Source: Bedellia somnulentella
Taxonomy: Eukaryota > Arthropoda > Insecta > Lepidoptera > Bedelliidae
NCBI GenBank assembly: GCA_963576735.1
Contig: OY755198.1
Coordinates: forward strand, 7,626,001-7,690,000
Direction: 5' to 3'
Length of the DNA: 64,000 nucleotides
The notes beneath the pieces were generated by a model that searched no databases, was not told where the DNA came from, and worked only from the letters and a program-made list of their open reading frames with translations. Each line of letters opens with the position of its first letter. The first letter of the stretch is position 1. Shown here piece by piece: positions 11,364 through 23,300 of this stretch. The position numbers were made by a program, and so were the translations under genes.

Positions 11364-11611
11364 CATACATACATACATATACTCACGGCTATAAATCCCT
11401 AAAAGGGGTAGCCAGAGCTGAGAAATTAGAAATTTCTCAGCCACTTTTGGAAGTTGAGTGGGGAAAAATGGTAGAATAAAGGTTGTTGGTGACGGGTCTC
11501 CAACCGCATCGCCCAAAAATACCTTAAAAAGCCCCAATACCGTTAGTTGCCTCTTACGTACACCCACCGGAAGAAATGGGGTAGTGCTATTCTAAGCCGA
11601 CACTACACAGC
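11364..11611 (-). mobile_element. TACA-flanked short element, full length
   Basis: Reversed complete copy from (CATA)n to GACACTACACAGC. The same flanking block occurs on both sides (11253-11300 and 11613-11660). The two blocks are about 45 bp and separated from the element by unlike amounts of sequence, so this is an older local duplication, not a target-site duplication. Confidence 0.9.
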
Positions 11612-12216
11612 TTAAATTTAACTAAATAGAGCGGAAACCCAACGTTCAGTACAAAAATTTATTCATAATTATCTTATATATTATTAATTTATGTATTTTT
11701 AACCTTGAAAATTAAGTATCTTATTTAGGTATATTTTATTATCATAAAATATTGTTAAGATTATTTCCTAAAATCTCTATGCATATTTTGTAATCTTGTA
11801 GTGTTTGCTTGGTCTGGTGGGAATGACAATATAATTCATTTAACTTACTTAATTTCCTCTGTATAAATTATCCATATTACAACTGACGTATAATTGTTTT
11901 GTTTTCATTAGTTATTTTAATTTGCGTTTTTCTGTATCGTCTGTATAACAATTGGTAGAAACTTTATAGGTCAAGAACTTCTCTGTATTTTTATCTTGTT
12001 TGAAATATTGTGTACCGTTTGTTTCTCAAATAAATAAATAAATAAATAAAAGCTCTAAAAAAACCACTAAAAATTGTCAAAATACGTTGTCCCTACACTT
12101 TGATTGGTTGATTCAACTTTCTGACAATTGTTGCTCATACTTTTGCTTCGCTTAAGTCAGTGGAAATGCAGTGGATCACTTATGGAAATTATCAATCTTC
12201 GTTTCATCTCTATTTA

Positions 12217-12582
12217 CATATAAACATAACATAAACATTAATGCCGCATAACCCCGATGGGGTTGGCAGAGGTACTAATACTTCTGAACATCATGTGACT
12301 TTGTCACCTGGTGTTCAGAGTACCCACGTTTTGCATGGACAGTGTACTCACGTGATAGGGGGCAGGCCTAACGCCGTTTTGTACGAATACACTATCACAT
12401 GACTAAGTGCAACTCAGCCATGTGGGTTTCCTCACGATGTTTCCCCTAACCGTTAACAACCATGATAAATTAACCACACATATGTCTTTAGAAAAGACAA
12501 ATTGGTGTAGGCCCAACCCGGAATTTGAACACTAGTCGTTTGCACGATAACCGAGTGTTCTACCCACTGGGCTATCACGGTT
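12217..12582 (-). mobile_element. tRNA-headed SINE, full length with target-site duplication
   Basis: Best SINE copy in the window, 366 bp on the minus strand. The 5' head has an A-box-like TAGCCCAGTGGGTAGAAC and a B-box-like GTTCAAATTCC. The body carries GGTTGTTAACGGT and the CAGGCCTGCCC complement. The 3' end reads GGCATTAATGTTTATGTTATG. ATCTCTATTTA flanks it on both sides (12206-12216 and 12583-12593), an 11-bp target duplication expected of LINE-driven retroposition. Confidence 0.88.
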
Positions 12583-12809
12583 ATCTCTATTTAGTTAAGA
12601 GGAAACTCGCGTTGCTGTTGTAGTACATATAATTTTAGCCGTTAGTATCACTTTGAGTTAGATTTCCTTACTTTCTTTTCCTTAGTTTTTATCATTCATC
12701 TGTTTTGATGCACCCTAGGCATACCATTGCATGGAATAGCAACGCCTCTTGTCGTTTCAAATTCGCTAATTGAAGGCAGTATTTTACAAACCTATACTAT
12801 TTAAAATGT

Positions 12810-13026
12810 GCTGTGTAGAGTCGGCTTATAATAGCACTATTCCATTTCTACCGGTGGGTGTACATAAAGTGCGACTAACGGTATTAAGGCTTTTAAGGGA
12901 TATTTGGGCGATGCGGTTGGAGACCCATCACCAACAAACTTTCTTTCACCGTCCTTTCCCCACGCAACTTCCAAAAGTGGCTGGCTACCCCTTCTAGGGA
13001 TTAATAGCCGTGAGTATATGTATGTG
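12810..13026 (+). mobile_element. TACA-flanked short element, internally deleted
   Basis: Forward copy from GCTGTGTAGAGTCGGC to GTGAGTATATGTATG. It lacks about 25 bases, the AGGAATTTCTAATTCC palindrome that normally follows AAAAGTGGCTG. Confidence 0.85.
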
Positions 13027-13233
13027 AACTATTTAAAACTTAGTTCATTACTAAAAAAAAAAACATTGTGAAACTTTTTCAAGCATTTCAAATTATTCGC
13101 AAAATCAATGATTTTATACCAGTTTTTCTCTTCCTTTCAAACTACGGGTCCAATTTAAATTATTCGATGAAATAAATATTTCTGTGTCAGTAAGCCCACA
13201 GTATCGCGGGAGGCTACAAACAGTAACTACTCT

Positions 13234-13563
13234 AATTTAAATCTTTTTGTTCAAGAAAACCTCATGTGGGGATTATTACTAATAAATAAACAAAAGAAAA
13301 ATTTCGGCACAGGCGGGAATCGAACCCGCGACCTTGGGTATACGCCGATTCTATCTGAAAAGGTAGACAAGTGGCCTCCCGAATTAGTTAAAAAAATTCG
13401 GAGGTAGGAACGCAAACACTACTTAAACGTGTAAAAGAAATAAAGGATAGAAGAATTTCGCGCTGACAGCCATTGACACGGTGGCTCAATTGGCAGAGCG
13501 TCGGGGCGTATACCCGAGGTCGCGGGTTCGATTCCCGCCTGTGTCGAAATTTTTCTTTCCTTT
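13234..13563. mobile_element. tRNA-bearing inverted-repeat element, most complete copy
   Basis: The element opens with TTTTTGTTCAAGAAAACC and CTCATGTGGGGATTATTAC. It then has a minus-strand tRNA 3' half (13302-13344), a roughly 120-bp unique centre with AATTCGGAGGTAGGAACGC, and a plus-strand tRNA-like sequence (13473-13546) identical to the one at 8428-8500. The outer arms form a long hairpin, ending in TTTTTCTTTCCTTTATTTAT. The tRNA-like unit lacks U33, as in other copies. Confidence 0.7.
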
Positions 13564-13584
13564 ATTTATTAGGAACTACTCTAA

Positions 13585-13872
13585 ACATACATTCAGAATA
13601 GCATATACCCACGACCATAAGTCCCACAAGTGTATCCAGAGATTTAGATTAGAAATACTTGAGCCACTGTTGTGACAAGAAGTGAGGTTGTATGCCATCA
13701 CCACTATCAAGACCCATATGGGCAGATCAGCAATGATAATGTATAAACAACATTAACAAGTCACAGAGAAACTTACATACATACATATTCTCACGCCGTT
13801 AGTTCCCATTGGGGTAGGCAGAGACTATCGATAGCCACCTTGTACGATCCTGGCAAACCTCTCTGGCTTCGA
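13585..13872 (-). mobile_element. decayed TACA-flanked element followed by a LINE tail
   Basis: At 13585-13675 a poorly conserved reversed copy of the TACA-flanked element is still visible (ACCCACGACCATAAGTCCC). At 13773-13872 a well-preserved reversed LINE tail follows, with ACTCACGCCGTTAGTTCCC-like end and CTTGTACGATCCTGGCAAAC. Confidence 0.6.
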
Positions 13873-14106
13873 AACAGAGAAACTTGTTGATCCGAAAAAC
13901 GTTGCCATATACATTATTTCTTAATTTCTAATCAAAACAATAAAAATAAAATTTGGTTGCCTAGTTTGGGAACCCCTGTTCAATTCTGTACTGTACATAT
14001 GCCTTATCAAATAAACATTATTTTTTTTTAATTTTATTTTATAAAATGTTACGGGTTGACAACCCTTATCAATTAGGAGCATAAAAATAGTTATAATCCT
14101 ACTCCC

Positions 14107-14214
14107 AGACCTACCGAATGAGTATGCAAAATTTCATTTAAATCGGTTCAGCCGTTTCGGAGGAGTCTGGTGACCAAGCACTGTGACACGTGAATTTTAT
14201 ATATTAGATTAAGT
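14107..14214 (+). mobile_element. decayed dispersed element fragment
   Basis: The block AAATCGGTTCAGCCGTTTCG followed by GTGAATTTTATATATTAG is shared with 17750-17775 and 18122-18213. In that second copy it is split by a SINE insertion. Confidence 0.55.
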
Positions 14215-14277
14215 TTTACGTATTCGAAGTTGCATGATCCATTCTTAACTAGTATTGGGATAATAAATAAAGCTGAG

Positions 14278-14521
14278 AGCTGTGTAGTGTCGGCTTAGAA
14301 TAGCACTTCCCCATTTCTTCCGGTGGGTGTACATAAGAGGCGACTAACGGACTTGGGGCGTTTTAAGGGATTTTTGGGCGATGCGGTTGGAGACCCATCA
14401 CCAACAACCTTCATTTTACCATCTTTTCCCCACTCACCTTCCAAAAGTGGCTGAGGAATTTATGATTTCTCAGCTCTGGCTACCCTTTTTAAGGATTTAT
14501 AGCCGTGAGTATATGTATGTA
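14278..14521 (+). mobile_element. TACA-flanked short element, full length
   Basis: Forward copy, intact from GCTGTGTAGTGTCGGC to GAGTATATGTATG, close to the family consensus. A fragment of the tRNA-bearing element's outer end follows in reverse (14548-14582, AATCCCCACATGAGGTTTTC). Confidence 0.88.
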
Positions 14522-14599
14522 AATCAAGGACAAATAATACCCACATTAGTAATCCCCACATGAGGTTTTCATGAACAAAAACATTCTAATTAGTATTGG

Positions 14600-14760
14600 G
14601 ATATACATACATATACTCACGGCTATAAATCCTTAAAAGGGGTAGGTTAGGTTAGGTTTCCCATCGGGGTAGGCAGAGACTATCGATCACCTCTCTGTAC
14701 GATTATTCCCATTGAGGTTGGCAGAGGCTTCGTCACTTTGTACGATAATGTAATATTGGG
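14600..14760 (-). mobile_element. mosaic of element fragments
   Basis: The first 45 bases of a reversed TACA-flanked element run directly, through GGTTAGGTTAGG, into two partial LINE tails (GGGGTAGGCAGAGACTATCG and TTGGCAGAGGCTTCG). It looks like recombination between elements that share the same microsatellite-type end. Confidence 0.5.
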
Positions 14761-14976
14761 ATATAATAATGAATTATTTATTGCAGGCAACAAGGCCCAT
14801 ATAATATTAGTAAAACTTAACCTATGTTAGTAATTTACAATGTAGTGGGCAGAGGCTTTGGTTTCTGATGCGCAGCCCTGAAGCGCCGGAACGCTATTCC
14901 CTCAGGCCAAAAGTTCTCTCCTAGCAGAACCTTCTCTCAGAATATAAAAGGGACAAATTGTCACCCAAACACTGTG

Positions 14977-15216
14977 GTTGTGTAGTGTCGGCTTAGAATA
15001 GCACTACCCCATTTCTTCCGGTGGGTGTACGTAAAAGGCGACTGACGGTATCGGGGCTTTTAAGGGATTTTTGGGCGATGCGGCTGGAGACCCATCACCA
15101 ACAACCTTTATTTCACCATCTTTTCCCTACGCAACTTCCAAAAGTGGCTGAGGAATTTCTAATTCCCTAGCTCTGTCTAGCCCTTCAAGGGATTTATAGC
15201 CGTGAGTATATGTATG
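14977..15216 (+). mobile_element. TACA-flanked short element, full length
   Basis: Forward copy from TTGTGTAGTGTCGGC to GAGTATATGTATG. The right microsatellite is only two repeats long here, the shortest of the complete copies. Confidence 0.88.
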
Positions 15217-15597
15217 TCTCCCAAACACCAGAATACCTAATGAAACAATACACCATACATAAGGTCATCGCGGTCCCAAGGTCAGGCGCATGCGTCAAAA
15301 ACGTGTAATTTCCGTAATAATGCTACCTCTTTTTTCGGTTTCCGGTAGCCGCCATGTTAAATTGGTGTTGGATAAAAAAATAATGGCGATTCGCGACAAT
15401 CGGTTTGGGTGTTTGATCACGCGTTTCATTCGCTATGTGGTAAGCACATAAGGTGGAAAAAAGAAACAGCTTTTCATTTTAGGATGTCGCAAAAATGTTA
15501 CCTACATACCCTCAGGTAATTTTCGGACAGCGGACATAAAAAAATGTTTAGGTCTTTCGTGTTAATTATTAAGTAAACTATTTAGTTAGTCGACGAC

Positions 15598-15870
15598 GTC
15601 CGTGGCCGAGTGGATAGGTGACAAGCTCCTTGGTCCGGAGGTTGCGGGTTTGATCCCCTGACAGCAATATGTTTGTGATGAGCACAGATGATTTTTTTTT
15701 AGTCATACCATCAGGTAGTTTTCGGACAGCAGACAAATAACAAATTATAGGTCTTTCGTGTTGATTCTTAAGTAATCTATTTTATTATTCGGTGACTAGC
15801 TCTTTGGTCCGGCGGTTGTGGGTTCGATCCCCTCAGAGCAATATTTTTGTGATGAGCATAAATGATTGTT
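15598..15870 (+). mobile_element. tandem tRNA-like SINE heads
   Basis: At 15598-15670 a tRNA-like unit has GTGGCCGAGTGGATAGG, matching the A-box form of Leu or Ser tRNAs, and a B-box-like GGTTTGATCCC. A second, shorter version at 15790-15845 repeats TGGTCCGG and GGTTCGATCCCC. Both are followed by GCAATAT and TTTGTGATGAGCA. The pair suggests a tandemly duplicated SINE; no complete cloverleaf is formed. Confidence 0.55.
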
Positions 15871-16000
15871 TTTTAGTCATGGTTTTTTTTATATGCGTAT
15901 TATATAGTAAATAATCGTCGACTTAGTATCCCATAATACAAGTTATAATTAGTTCGGGGCTAGCTTGATCTGTGTATAATATGTCCGTATATTTATTGTT

Positions 16001-16098
16001 ATATATACTCACGACTGTAAATCCCTAGAAGGGGTAGCCAGAGCTAAGGAATTAGCAATTCCTCAGCCACTTTTGAAAATGTGAGTGGGAAAAAGATG
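16001..16098 (-). mobile_element. TACA-flanked short element, partial
   Basis: Reversed copy truncated after the GTGGGAAAAAGATGG block. It is followed by a scrap of the Helitron-like element of 57400-57658 (ATCATCACGCTAAATAGC). Confidence 0.75.
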
Positions 16099-16561
16099 GA
16101 TATGGTAAAAGGATGATATGTATCATCACGCTAAATAGCATTTAAGGGTGAGCAGTGAAGAAAAAATCCTTTGCTATCAAAAAAATTACAACTGTACTAA
16201 TCAGGAGCGATCCACTATTGTATAACATCTCTAAGTCCATATCCACCATGATTACATACCCCATGACCTTGCCACGGTCTCAAGTTGTGAAATGACATGT
16301 TATTTGGATGTATGTATGTGCGGGTAATTTGCAGCACGCCACCTATAAACGACGTTCGGGTAATTATAGCACACGTGCTCTCGTGTGACGTTGATTTATT
16401 GTACTCGTTGGTACATGGTGTAGGATTAGCGTATAAAGAACTAAAGTATCCCCAAAGGGGTAGCAGAGACGTTTGTGTCACCTGGATCAGCGTAGATAGA
16501 ACTAAAGTATCCCCAATGGGGTGGCAGAGACGTTTGTGTGACCAGAAGGGCAAGCACAAGC

Positions 16562-16690
16562 CGTGTTTAAACTAGTTATCGCGTGGGATAAAGCAGCCAT
16601 CTCTTACGCACTTACTTAGTATCGTATACTGCCACCTCATTCTAACCGTTATCGTGTCGATATAATAGCGCTCGTGCTTGCTATACTGAT
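16562..16690. mobile_element. MITE arm with TATCGCG and TAGTATCGTATAC motifs
   Basis: Shares TTTAAACTAGTTATCGCGTG, TCTCTTACGCACTTACTTAG and TCATTCTAACCG with 23398-23575, 37642-37755, 39985-40110 and 50500-50620. The ends carry CGAGC or GCTCG inverted motifs. It has no coding capacity. Confidence 0.6.
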
Positions 16691-16724
16691 GTTTTGAGTA
16701 TCTACTCTTAACCTTGATAGTATC

Positions 16725-16911
16725 ACATGCATACACATACTCACGGTTATAAATCCCTAAAAGATTGTAAATTAAAAGTTTTTGGTGAGGGGTCTCCAAC
16801 TGCATCGCCCAAAAATCAATTTACTACCCACGGGGTTAGTTCTTAGTCGCCTCTTACGATCACCCATGAGAAGAAATGGGGTAGTGCTATTCAAAGCCAA
16901 CACTATACAGC
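16725..16911 (-). mobile_element. TACA-flanked short element, internally deleted
   Basis: Reversed copy that jumps from ATAAATCCCTAAAAG to GATTGTAAATTAAAAGTT, removing about 60 bases of the proximal half. Both ends remain. Confidence 0.8.
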
Positions 16912-17009
16912 AATAGTGTCACATGCTTAAGTAACTCTGTGAGGAGGCCCACGAGATTTTCTTCATCATAAATAACTTTATTCAATTGAGCACGCACATG
17001 ATATAGAAA

Positions 17010-17210
17010 GAAATAGTGGCGATCGATAGTCTCTGCCTACCCCAATGGGAACTAATGGCGTGAGTTTTGTATGAAACGTATGAAATAGAAAATACATAAA
17101 AGTAGACCCCCACTCAATTTTCCAAAAGTGGTTGAGGAATTTCTAGTTCCTGAGCTCTGGCTACCCCTTCTAGGGATTTATAGCCGTGAGTATATATATG
17201 TATATAAAAG
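17010..17210 (+). mobile_element. LINE tail then 5'-truncated TACA-flanked element
   Basis: At 17010-17072 a plus-strand LINE 3' end (TCTCTGCCTACCCCAATGGG then GGCGTGAGTTTTG). At 17105-17210 the right half of a forward TACA-flanked element, starting within the ACTCAATTTTCC block. Confidence 0.65.
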
Positions 17211-17775
17211 TAGACCAAGTTGATTAGGTCGTGCTATATTAAATCCATAGTGTACGATTTCGTTGTACAATTAAGTTTTAATAAAACCGGTACAATTAAG
17301 AGAAAGGTGCCATCGTTTTTAGGGCCCTTCGATAAATTGACATTCGGTGTTTAAGAAGTCAATTAAAAAATAACTTTCGCTCAAATACAACTGGGCTAAT
17401 GTCAGTAGAAATTTCTATCTATTGGTGAAAACCTTCCTTAAAAAGTTTTTTTTTAATGTTCGGTTTTGTATTCTGAAAAAAATCTATTGAGCCGAATTTT
17501 CGCCATGACCTTTGATTGGAGCTTAAGAAAAATTGTGATATTTATTACCACTTTTCTAGACCCTATAGTCCACCCAGATAATATTGTATGTAGATATAAT
17601 AAGACTTTATAAGATTATTAGCTGAACCGGCAAGCGTTGTTTTGCCATATAAATAATTTTTAGAGAATTTCTAGTCGATAAAATAAAAAAAATGTTAGGG
17701 GTGTACAATCGTTATCATTTATCATTATAAAAATAGTTATTAATTCAGACCTATCGCATGTGTATGCGAAATTTA

Positions 17776-18111
17776 AAACATAACATAAAATAAACGTTCA
17801 CGCCGTTTATCCCCGAAGGGGTTGGCATAGGTACCAATACTTCTGAACTCACATGGCAGCGCCATCTAGTGTCCAGAGAAGGTACCCACGTTTTGCTTAG
17901 ACAGTGTATTCACGTGATAGGGGGCAGGCCTATCGCCGTTTTGTACGAATACACTGTCACATGACTAAGTACAACTCAGCCATGTGGGTTTCCTCACGAT
18001 GTTTTCCCTCACCGTTAACAACCATGATAAATTAACTACACATATGACTTTAGAAAAGACAAATTGGTGTAGGCCCGACCCAGGATTGGAACTCACGCCC
18101 TTCTGTTTTCG
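17776..18111 (-). mobile_element. tRNA-headed SINE, 5'-truncated, with target-site duplication
   Basis: Minus-strand SINE lacking its A box. It is flanked by GCGAAATTTA on both sides (17766-17775 and 18112-18121). The insertion splits an older dispersed element whose unsplit relative is at 14107-14214. A 5' truncation with a 10-bp duplication fits incomplete reverse transcription by a LINE enzyme. Confidence 0.88.
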
Positions 18112-18214
18112 GCGAAATTTAAGTTGTAAAATTTATTTTAAATTCGTTCAGCCGTTTCGTCGTAGTATGGTGGCAAACCCTGTGAGGCGTGAATTTTATA
18201 CATTAGATTATTTC

Positions 18215-19390
18215 ATAACGAAATCGCAGAAATTTTCTACAATTCATACAAAACGCATCATTAAAGTAAAACACATCTTTTCTCCAACAGATACATATTT
18301 GCACAAGTAAAAACAACAACTTGAGCACGGCTCATTTGTTCTACTTCCAAAAATCGCTTTTTTAAAAACAAACATTAGTTCGGAATTCAAATGCTCTGTT
18401 TTTTTTTCTACCGGCTACCGTTCGCGTGCCAGCACTCAAGATGACATTTAATATTTGCTGTGCTTTGACAAGTGTTGAGCCAATACCGGTGCAGGTTTGA
18501 CTGGGTTTAACGGACTCCTTAGTGTGGGCGCTTCTTGTTTTGACTTACTGGAACGTTTTCTGTATCGGTTGAAGTAAACAAACAATATATTTGCATAGTT
18601 GAGAATAAGTGACAGAATCTTTTGCCATGGCCAGGGTTCCTGTCTTGCTCTCTATCAAATTATTGTTATGAAAATTACCTTGATATATAGAAATAGAATA
18701 AATAAATCTACGAAATGTCTGCTTATCCTATCCAAGCTTTTTAAAGGTAGCTTTATTTCTTTTTATATTCATTAGGGAAAGTCTAAAAACGAATGCACAA
18801 AATTAATACAATGTCATCTTTATGCACCTCTTTTAAATGTTTAAATAGGTATATAAATCTGAAGACGTGACGTAATCGTATTTGTATTTATAAAAATCAG
18901 TAACAAAATATATCGCACTTTGAAAATGATAGTCATCTTTCAATTTCTCTTTGCTTTTACTTGACTTTCGCGTTTTACCTCGAAATCTGTAAGCAAACAC
19001 AGCTTTTACAACAAAAACACACCAAAGAGTTTGAATACTCGTCGTTTAAGAAAAACAAACGCTGTTCAAATATCGAATTATAACTGTCATGGCCGCCGTG
19101 ACGTCGTGCAACTAGTTTTCGCGGCGAAATGTGAAATTCTTTATTTTACTGCTGGACCGTGTAATTTGGGCAATTAATTAACACACAATCATATTGGATA
19201 TCATAAATTTTATGTCGTAGCGGAAAATTTATTGGTTTTAATGCTGTCCTTAACTTTTATTTTGGTAGTCTACAGAGATTCAGTGCATATGTTTAGTTTT
19301 ACTTTAATGTCATTTCGACTCTGCTGTTCCGAGTTCCCACTATTTGCCAGGCTTCAACACCAATTAGATAGAGACGATTAGCTTATCATC
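18215..19390. other. repeat-poor non-coding stretch
   Basis: None of the common repeat families appears. Near 19084-19135 a GC-richer patch includes ATGGCCGCCGTGACGTCG with a CRE-like TGACGTCG; the ATG frame closes after eight codons. It could be regulatory DNA in a cnc intron, but nothing seen here proves it. Confidence 0.35.
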
Positions 19391-19397
19391 ATAAGTT

Positions 19398-19455
19398 TAC
19401 ATATATACTCACGTCACGCCATTATTCATTGGGGTAGGCAGAAACTATCGATATA
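19398..19455 (-). mobile_element. non-LTR retrotransposon 3' tail scrap
   Basis: About 55 bases of reversed LINE end: CACGCCATTATTCATTGGGG then TAGGCAGAAACTATCG. Confidence 0.55.
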
Positions 19456-19731
19456 TATGACTTTATGTTTACTATAAGTTTGATAGTAAAAATGATTAAT
19501 TCCTAAAAATAGATAAGTTTAATAAATTTTCGAGTACCTTTTCTTATATTGTAAGATAGAAATAACATCTCCCAAAGTCAAACTTAGAGAGTAAAATGCG
19601 TTTACATAAGTTGTAACTCTACCACTACACTACCACTCGAAATTAAAAATACCTTCAGCCTCTTAGAGCCTTTTTATACCACGACTTCTTGTCTACATAT
19701 TTGAATTGGCTAGGTCTGACTTGTGTGGCCA

Positions 19732-19872
19732 AAATCACATGGCATACAAAGGTTCACAAGCTCCCCACATACCCAATGAAAGTTGAACCGCTCACGCTTG
19801 CGGCGCGCCACGGCGGAGCAGCGCTGGCAGGATCTCGTGTCGCTTCTCACCATCCCACCTTTACTTAGATAG
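19732..19872 (+). pseudogene. decayed duplicate of the first visible cnc exon
   Basis: The interval repeats 20160-20300, including intron (CATACAAAGGTTCACAAGCT in both) and exon. Exon-like codons from 19804 read RATAEQRWQDLVSLLTIPP, against [19 protein letters not shown] in the real exon. The acceptor is destroyed: CTTGCAG at 20230-20236 is CTTGCGG at 19797-19803. After 19860 similarity stops and an in-frame TAG follows at 19870-19872. Five of the eight exon differences are silent third-base changes, which hints that the copies diverged under protein constraint before this one decayed. Being spliced as a mutually exclusive exon is unlikely without an AG. Confidence 0.7.
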
Positions 19873-20236
19873 TTTTATAATGTAAACTGAGACAACCAAA
19901 TATCACAATTTTGCAAAGATTACCTGGGTTCTTGGAAGATGTTGAGACACCAAAATATCCCTATATTCCTTTGTTTTCTGGGGGTGAAAATCACTTCCTG
20001 AAACGTATTTCCAGAATAAAACGCGTTTACAACCTCTATCGCAGCTCTATAACAGAGTTTGCTATATAAGCGAAGCTGTCTAACCTTGACCTCACAATAT
20101 TCTAAAGACTTTTGGACACCACGACTTTTTGCCATAAAATGGTGGGGTCAGACTAATGTGGCCAAAATCTCGTGGCATACAAAGGTTCACAAGCTCCCCA
20201 CATATCCAATGAAAGTTGACCCGCTCACGCTTGCAG

Positions 20237-20331
20237 CGCGCCACGTCCGAGCAGCGCTGGCAGGACCTCGCGTCGCTGCTCACGATCCCGCCGCCGCCGG
20301 ACCAGTACGCGCATTACCAGCACCATGCCCA
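20237..20331 (+). CDS. cnc: cnc exon 1 of window (EQRWQDL box)
   Basis: Phase 0 in, phase 2 out (CA|GTAAGT). It encodes [17 protein letters not shown], then PPPP and a Tyr/His-rich end. EQRWQDL matches the EQQWQDL stretch just C-terminal to the Keap1-binding region in vertebrate Nrf1/Nrf2. The acceptor TTGCAG has a weak pyrimidine tract, so the 5' boundary is less sure than the donor. A SINE begins 46 bases into the intron. Confidence 0.88.
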
Positions 20332-23300
20332 GTAAGTATATATGTTTATTGTTTTGTGGTTTATGTTTTAGTGTAGTATTTTGTCACCTGGTGTTCAGAG
20401 TACCCACGTTTTGCATGGACAGTGTACTCACGTGATAGGGGGCAGGCCTATCGCCGTTTTGTACGAATACGCTGTCACATGACTAAGTACAACTCAGCCA
20501 TGTGGGTTTCCTTACGATGTTTTCCCTCACCGTTAACAACCATGATAAATTAACCACACATATGTCTTTAGAAAAGACAAATTGATGTAGGCCCGACCCA
20601 GGATTTGAACACTAGTCGTTTGCACGATAACCGAGTGTTCTACCCACTGGGCTATCACGGTTGCAAAACTCGCTGAATAAATTCCGCTAAAAATGATTGT
20701 CAAAATACGTTGTCTCTGCCTCAATGTTCTGAATTTTTTTGGTAATACATTGGTTTCGCTTAAGTCAGAGGAAATACACTGAACCACTTGCGTATATTGA
20801 CATTCTTCGTTTCTTCTCTGTTTAGCTAAGTCCTCTGTGTTCACAAATAAACATTACTGAATTAGACTTTGCTGTGCATGAAACCTCATGTGGGGATTAT
20901 TTTATTAATAAATCAACATATATACATACATATACTCACGGCTATAAATCCCTTAACGGGGTAGCCAGAGCTTTGGAATTAGAAATTCCTCAGCCACTTT
21001 TGGAAGTTGATTGGGGAAAAGATGGTAATAATAAATGTTTTTGGTGACGGGTCTCCAACCACATCGCCCAAAAATCACTTAAAAATCCCCTATACCCTTA
21101 ATCGCCTCTTACGATCACCCACGGGTAGAAATGGGGTAGTGTTATTCTAAGCACTACACGGCAAATAATAAATCAAGGAAAGAAAAATATCGCAACAGTT
21201 GTTACTTGGCACCATTGTTTGTGTTTTCTTTCCTTGATTGATTATTACTGGTTTACTTACGCCCGATTTCTGAATTGAGTATACAAGCTGAGAACGGCTT
21301 AAGTGTCGTTTTGTCTCATTCAGTTGTTAAGATTTCAATGCGACAGAACGATACTTAAGTTGTTCTCAGCTGGAATACTCAATTCAGAAATCGGGCGTAA
21401 GTCTGAAATTAAAAATTCTGTAAATGTAATGTATTGCTTTAAATAATTTAATAATCTAAGTCATACTCGTTGTTAATTTATTAAGGTAGTTAAGAGAGGG
21501 AAAACAGAGTAAAAATATAGTACAATATACAAAGTACGAAACGTGCGTAAAGTACGTGCTGTGTAGTGTCGGCTTAGAATAGCACTACCCTATTTTTTTC
21601 CGATGGGTGTACGTAAGAGGCGACTAACGGTATTGGGGCTTTTTAAGAGCTTTTTGAGCGATGCGGTTGGAGACCCATCACCACCAACCTTTATTTTACC
21701 ATCTTTTCCCCACGCAACTTCCAAAAATGGCTGAGGAATTTTTAATTCGTTAGCTCTGGCTACCCCTTCTAGGGATTTATAGCCGTGAGTATATGTATGT
21801 AAGTACAAAGTACGAGTAGGTAGATATTACATTCGTACAAAACGGCGATAGGCCTGCCCCCTATCACTTGAGTACACTGTCCATGCAAAAAGTAGGTATT
21901 CTTAACACCAGGTGACAAAAATGTCCATCCTTTGGGATATATACGGTTTGAATCCTAAGTTTAAGATTTTGCAATATTGAAGTCATAAAAATCACTTTGA
22001 GACTATAAATTTATATATTCCTAATTTCAGTTCCCACGGCGCTGCTGGCTACGCCCCTAACTATGGTCCTATCGCGGCTCCGCCCGTGCCAGACAAACAT
22101 CCCGACAGCTATGGTAAATATATACACATACATACATACATGTATTCACGCCGTTAGTTCCCGTTGAGGTAGGCAGAGACTATTGATTTCCACTTTGTAG
22201 GATCCTGGCAGACCTCTCGAGCTTCGTTAACATTCATCAATCTTTTCATACATGGTCTTATACACCTATACTAATTGTATAAGCAGGAAAAGGGAAAAGA
22301 CAAACTATCTCGTTATATACATACATACATACATATACTCACGGCTATAATTCCCTTGAAGGGGTAGCCAGAGCTAAGGAATTATAAATTCCTCAGCCAC
22401 TTTTGGAAGTTGAGTGGGGAAAAGATCGTAAAATAAAGGTTTTTGGTGATGGGTCTCCAACCGCATCGCCCAAAAATCCAATAAAAAGCCCCAATACCCT
22501 TAGTCGCCTCTTACGACATCCGTGGGTAGAAAGGGGTAGCGACATTCTAAGCCGGCACTACACGGCACTCATTATATGTATAAGCTAAAGAAAGAACTAT
22601 TCGCCCGCAACCGGAAGCAACCGTGATAGATCAGTGGGTAGAATATCCGCTTCTCATGCTGAGAGGCGTGTGTTCAAGTCCTGAGTCTAGCCTACACCAA
22701 TGCGTATTTTAAAATCGTATGTGTGGTTAGTTTGTCATGGTTTTAACGGTGAGAGAAAACATCGTGAAGAAACCCATATGGCAAAGTTGTACTTAGTCAT
22801 GTAAAAGTGAAGTTTTACAAAAGTTAGTACTCTCAAAATCAGTATTAGTACCTCTGTTACCCATTCATCTATTACACGGCTTGAACGTTTGATTTTAAGC
22901 TGAGTTAGTTTGTATTAATGCTCATTCTGATTATCCGCAAACCGCTCCTCATAAACAAAAAAATATGTTTACGTGCATATACTCACGGCTATTAATTCCT
23001 AGAAGGGGTAGCCAGAGTCAAGGAATTAGAAATTCCTCAGCCACTTGAAAGTTCAGTTGGGAAAAGATGGTAAAACCGCATCAAAAATCCATTAAAAGTT
23101 AGTCTCTTCTTAAGTACACCCACGGATAGAAACGGGGTAGTGCTATTTTACAGCACTACACAGCTAAGTAGTATTTTTTTTTTATTTTCCTTTTATTATT
23201 TTTTTTTTCTCAGGCGCATCAGCTCAAATGGATGGTGCATACAAAATGGAGGCAGCACACCATCCTCAGCAACACGAGGCAATGTATTATCAGGTAATTA

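Noticed and set aside
20059..20376. A 105-codon plus-strand frame over the first visible cnc exon
   Set aside because: It reads the exon in the wrong frame; the correct frame gives [11 protein letters not shown] and continues in phase into 14 further exons.
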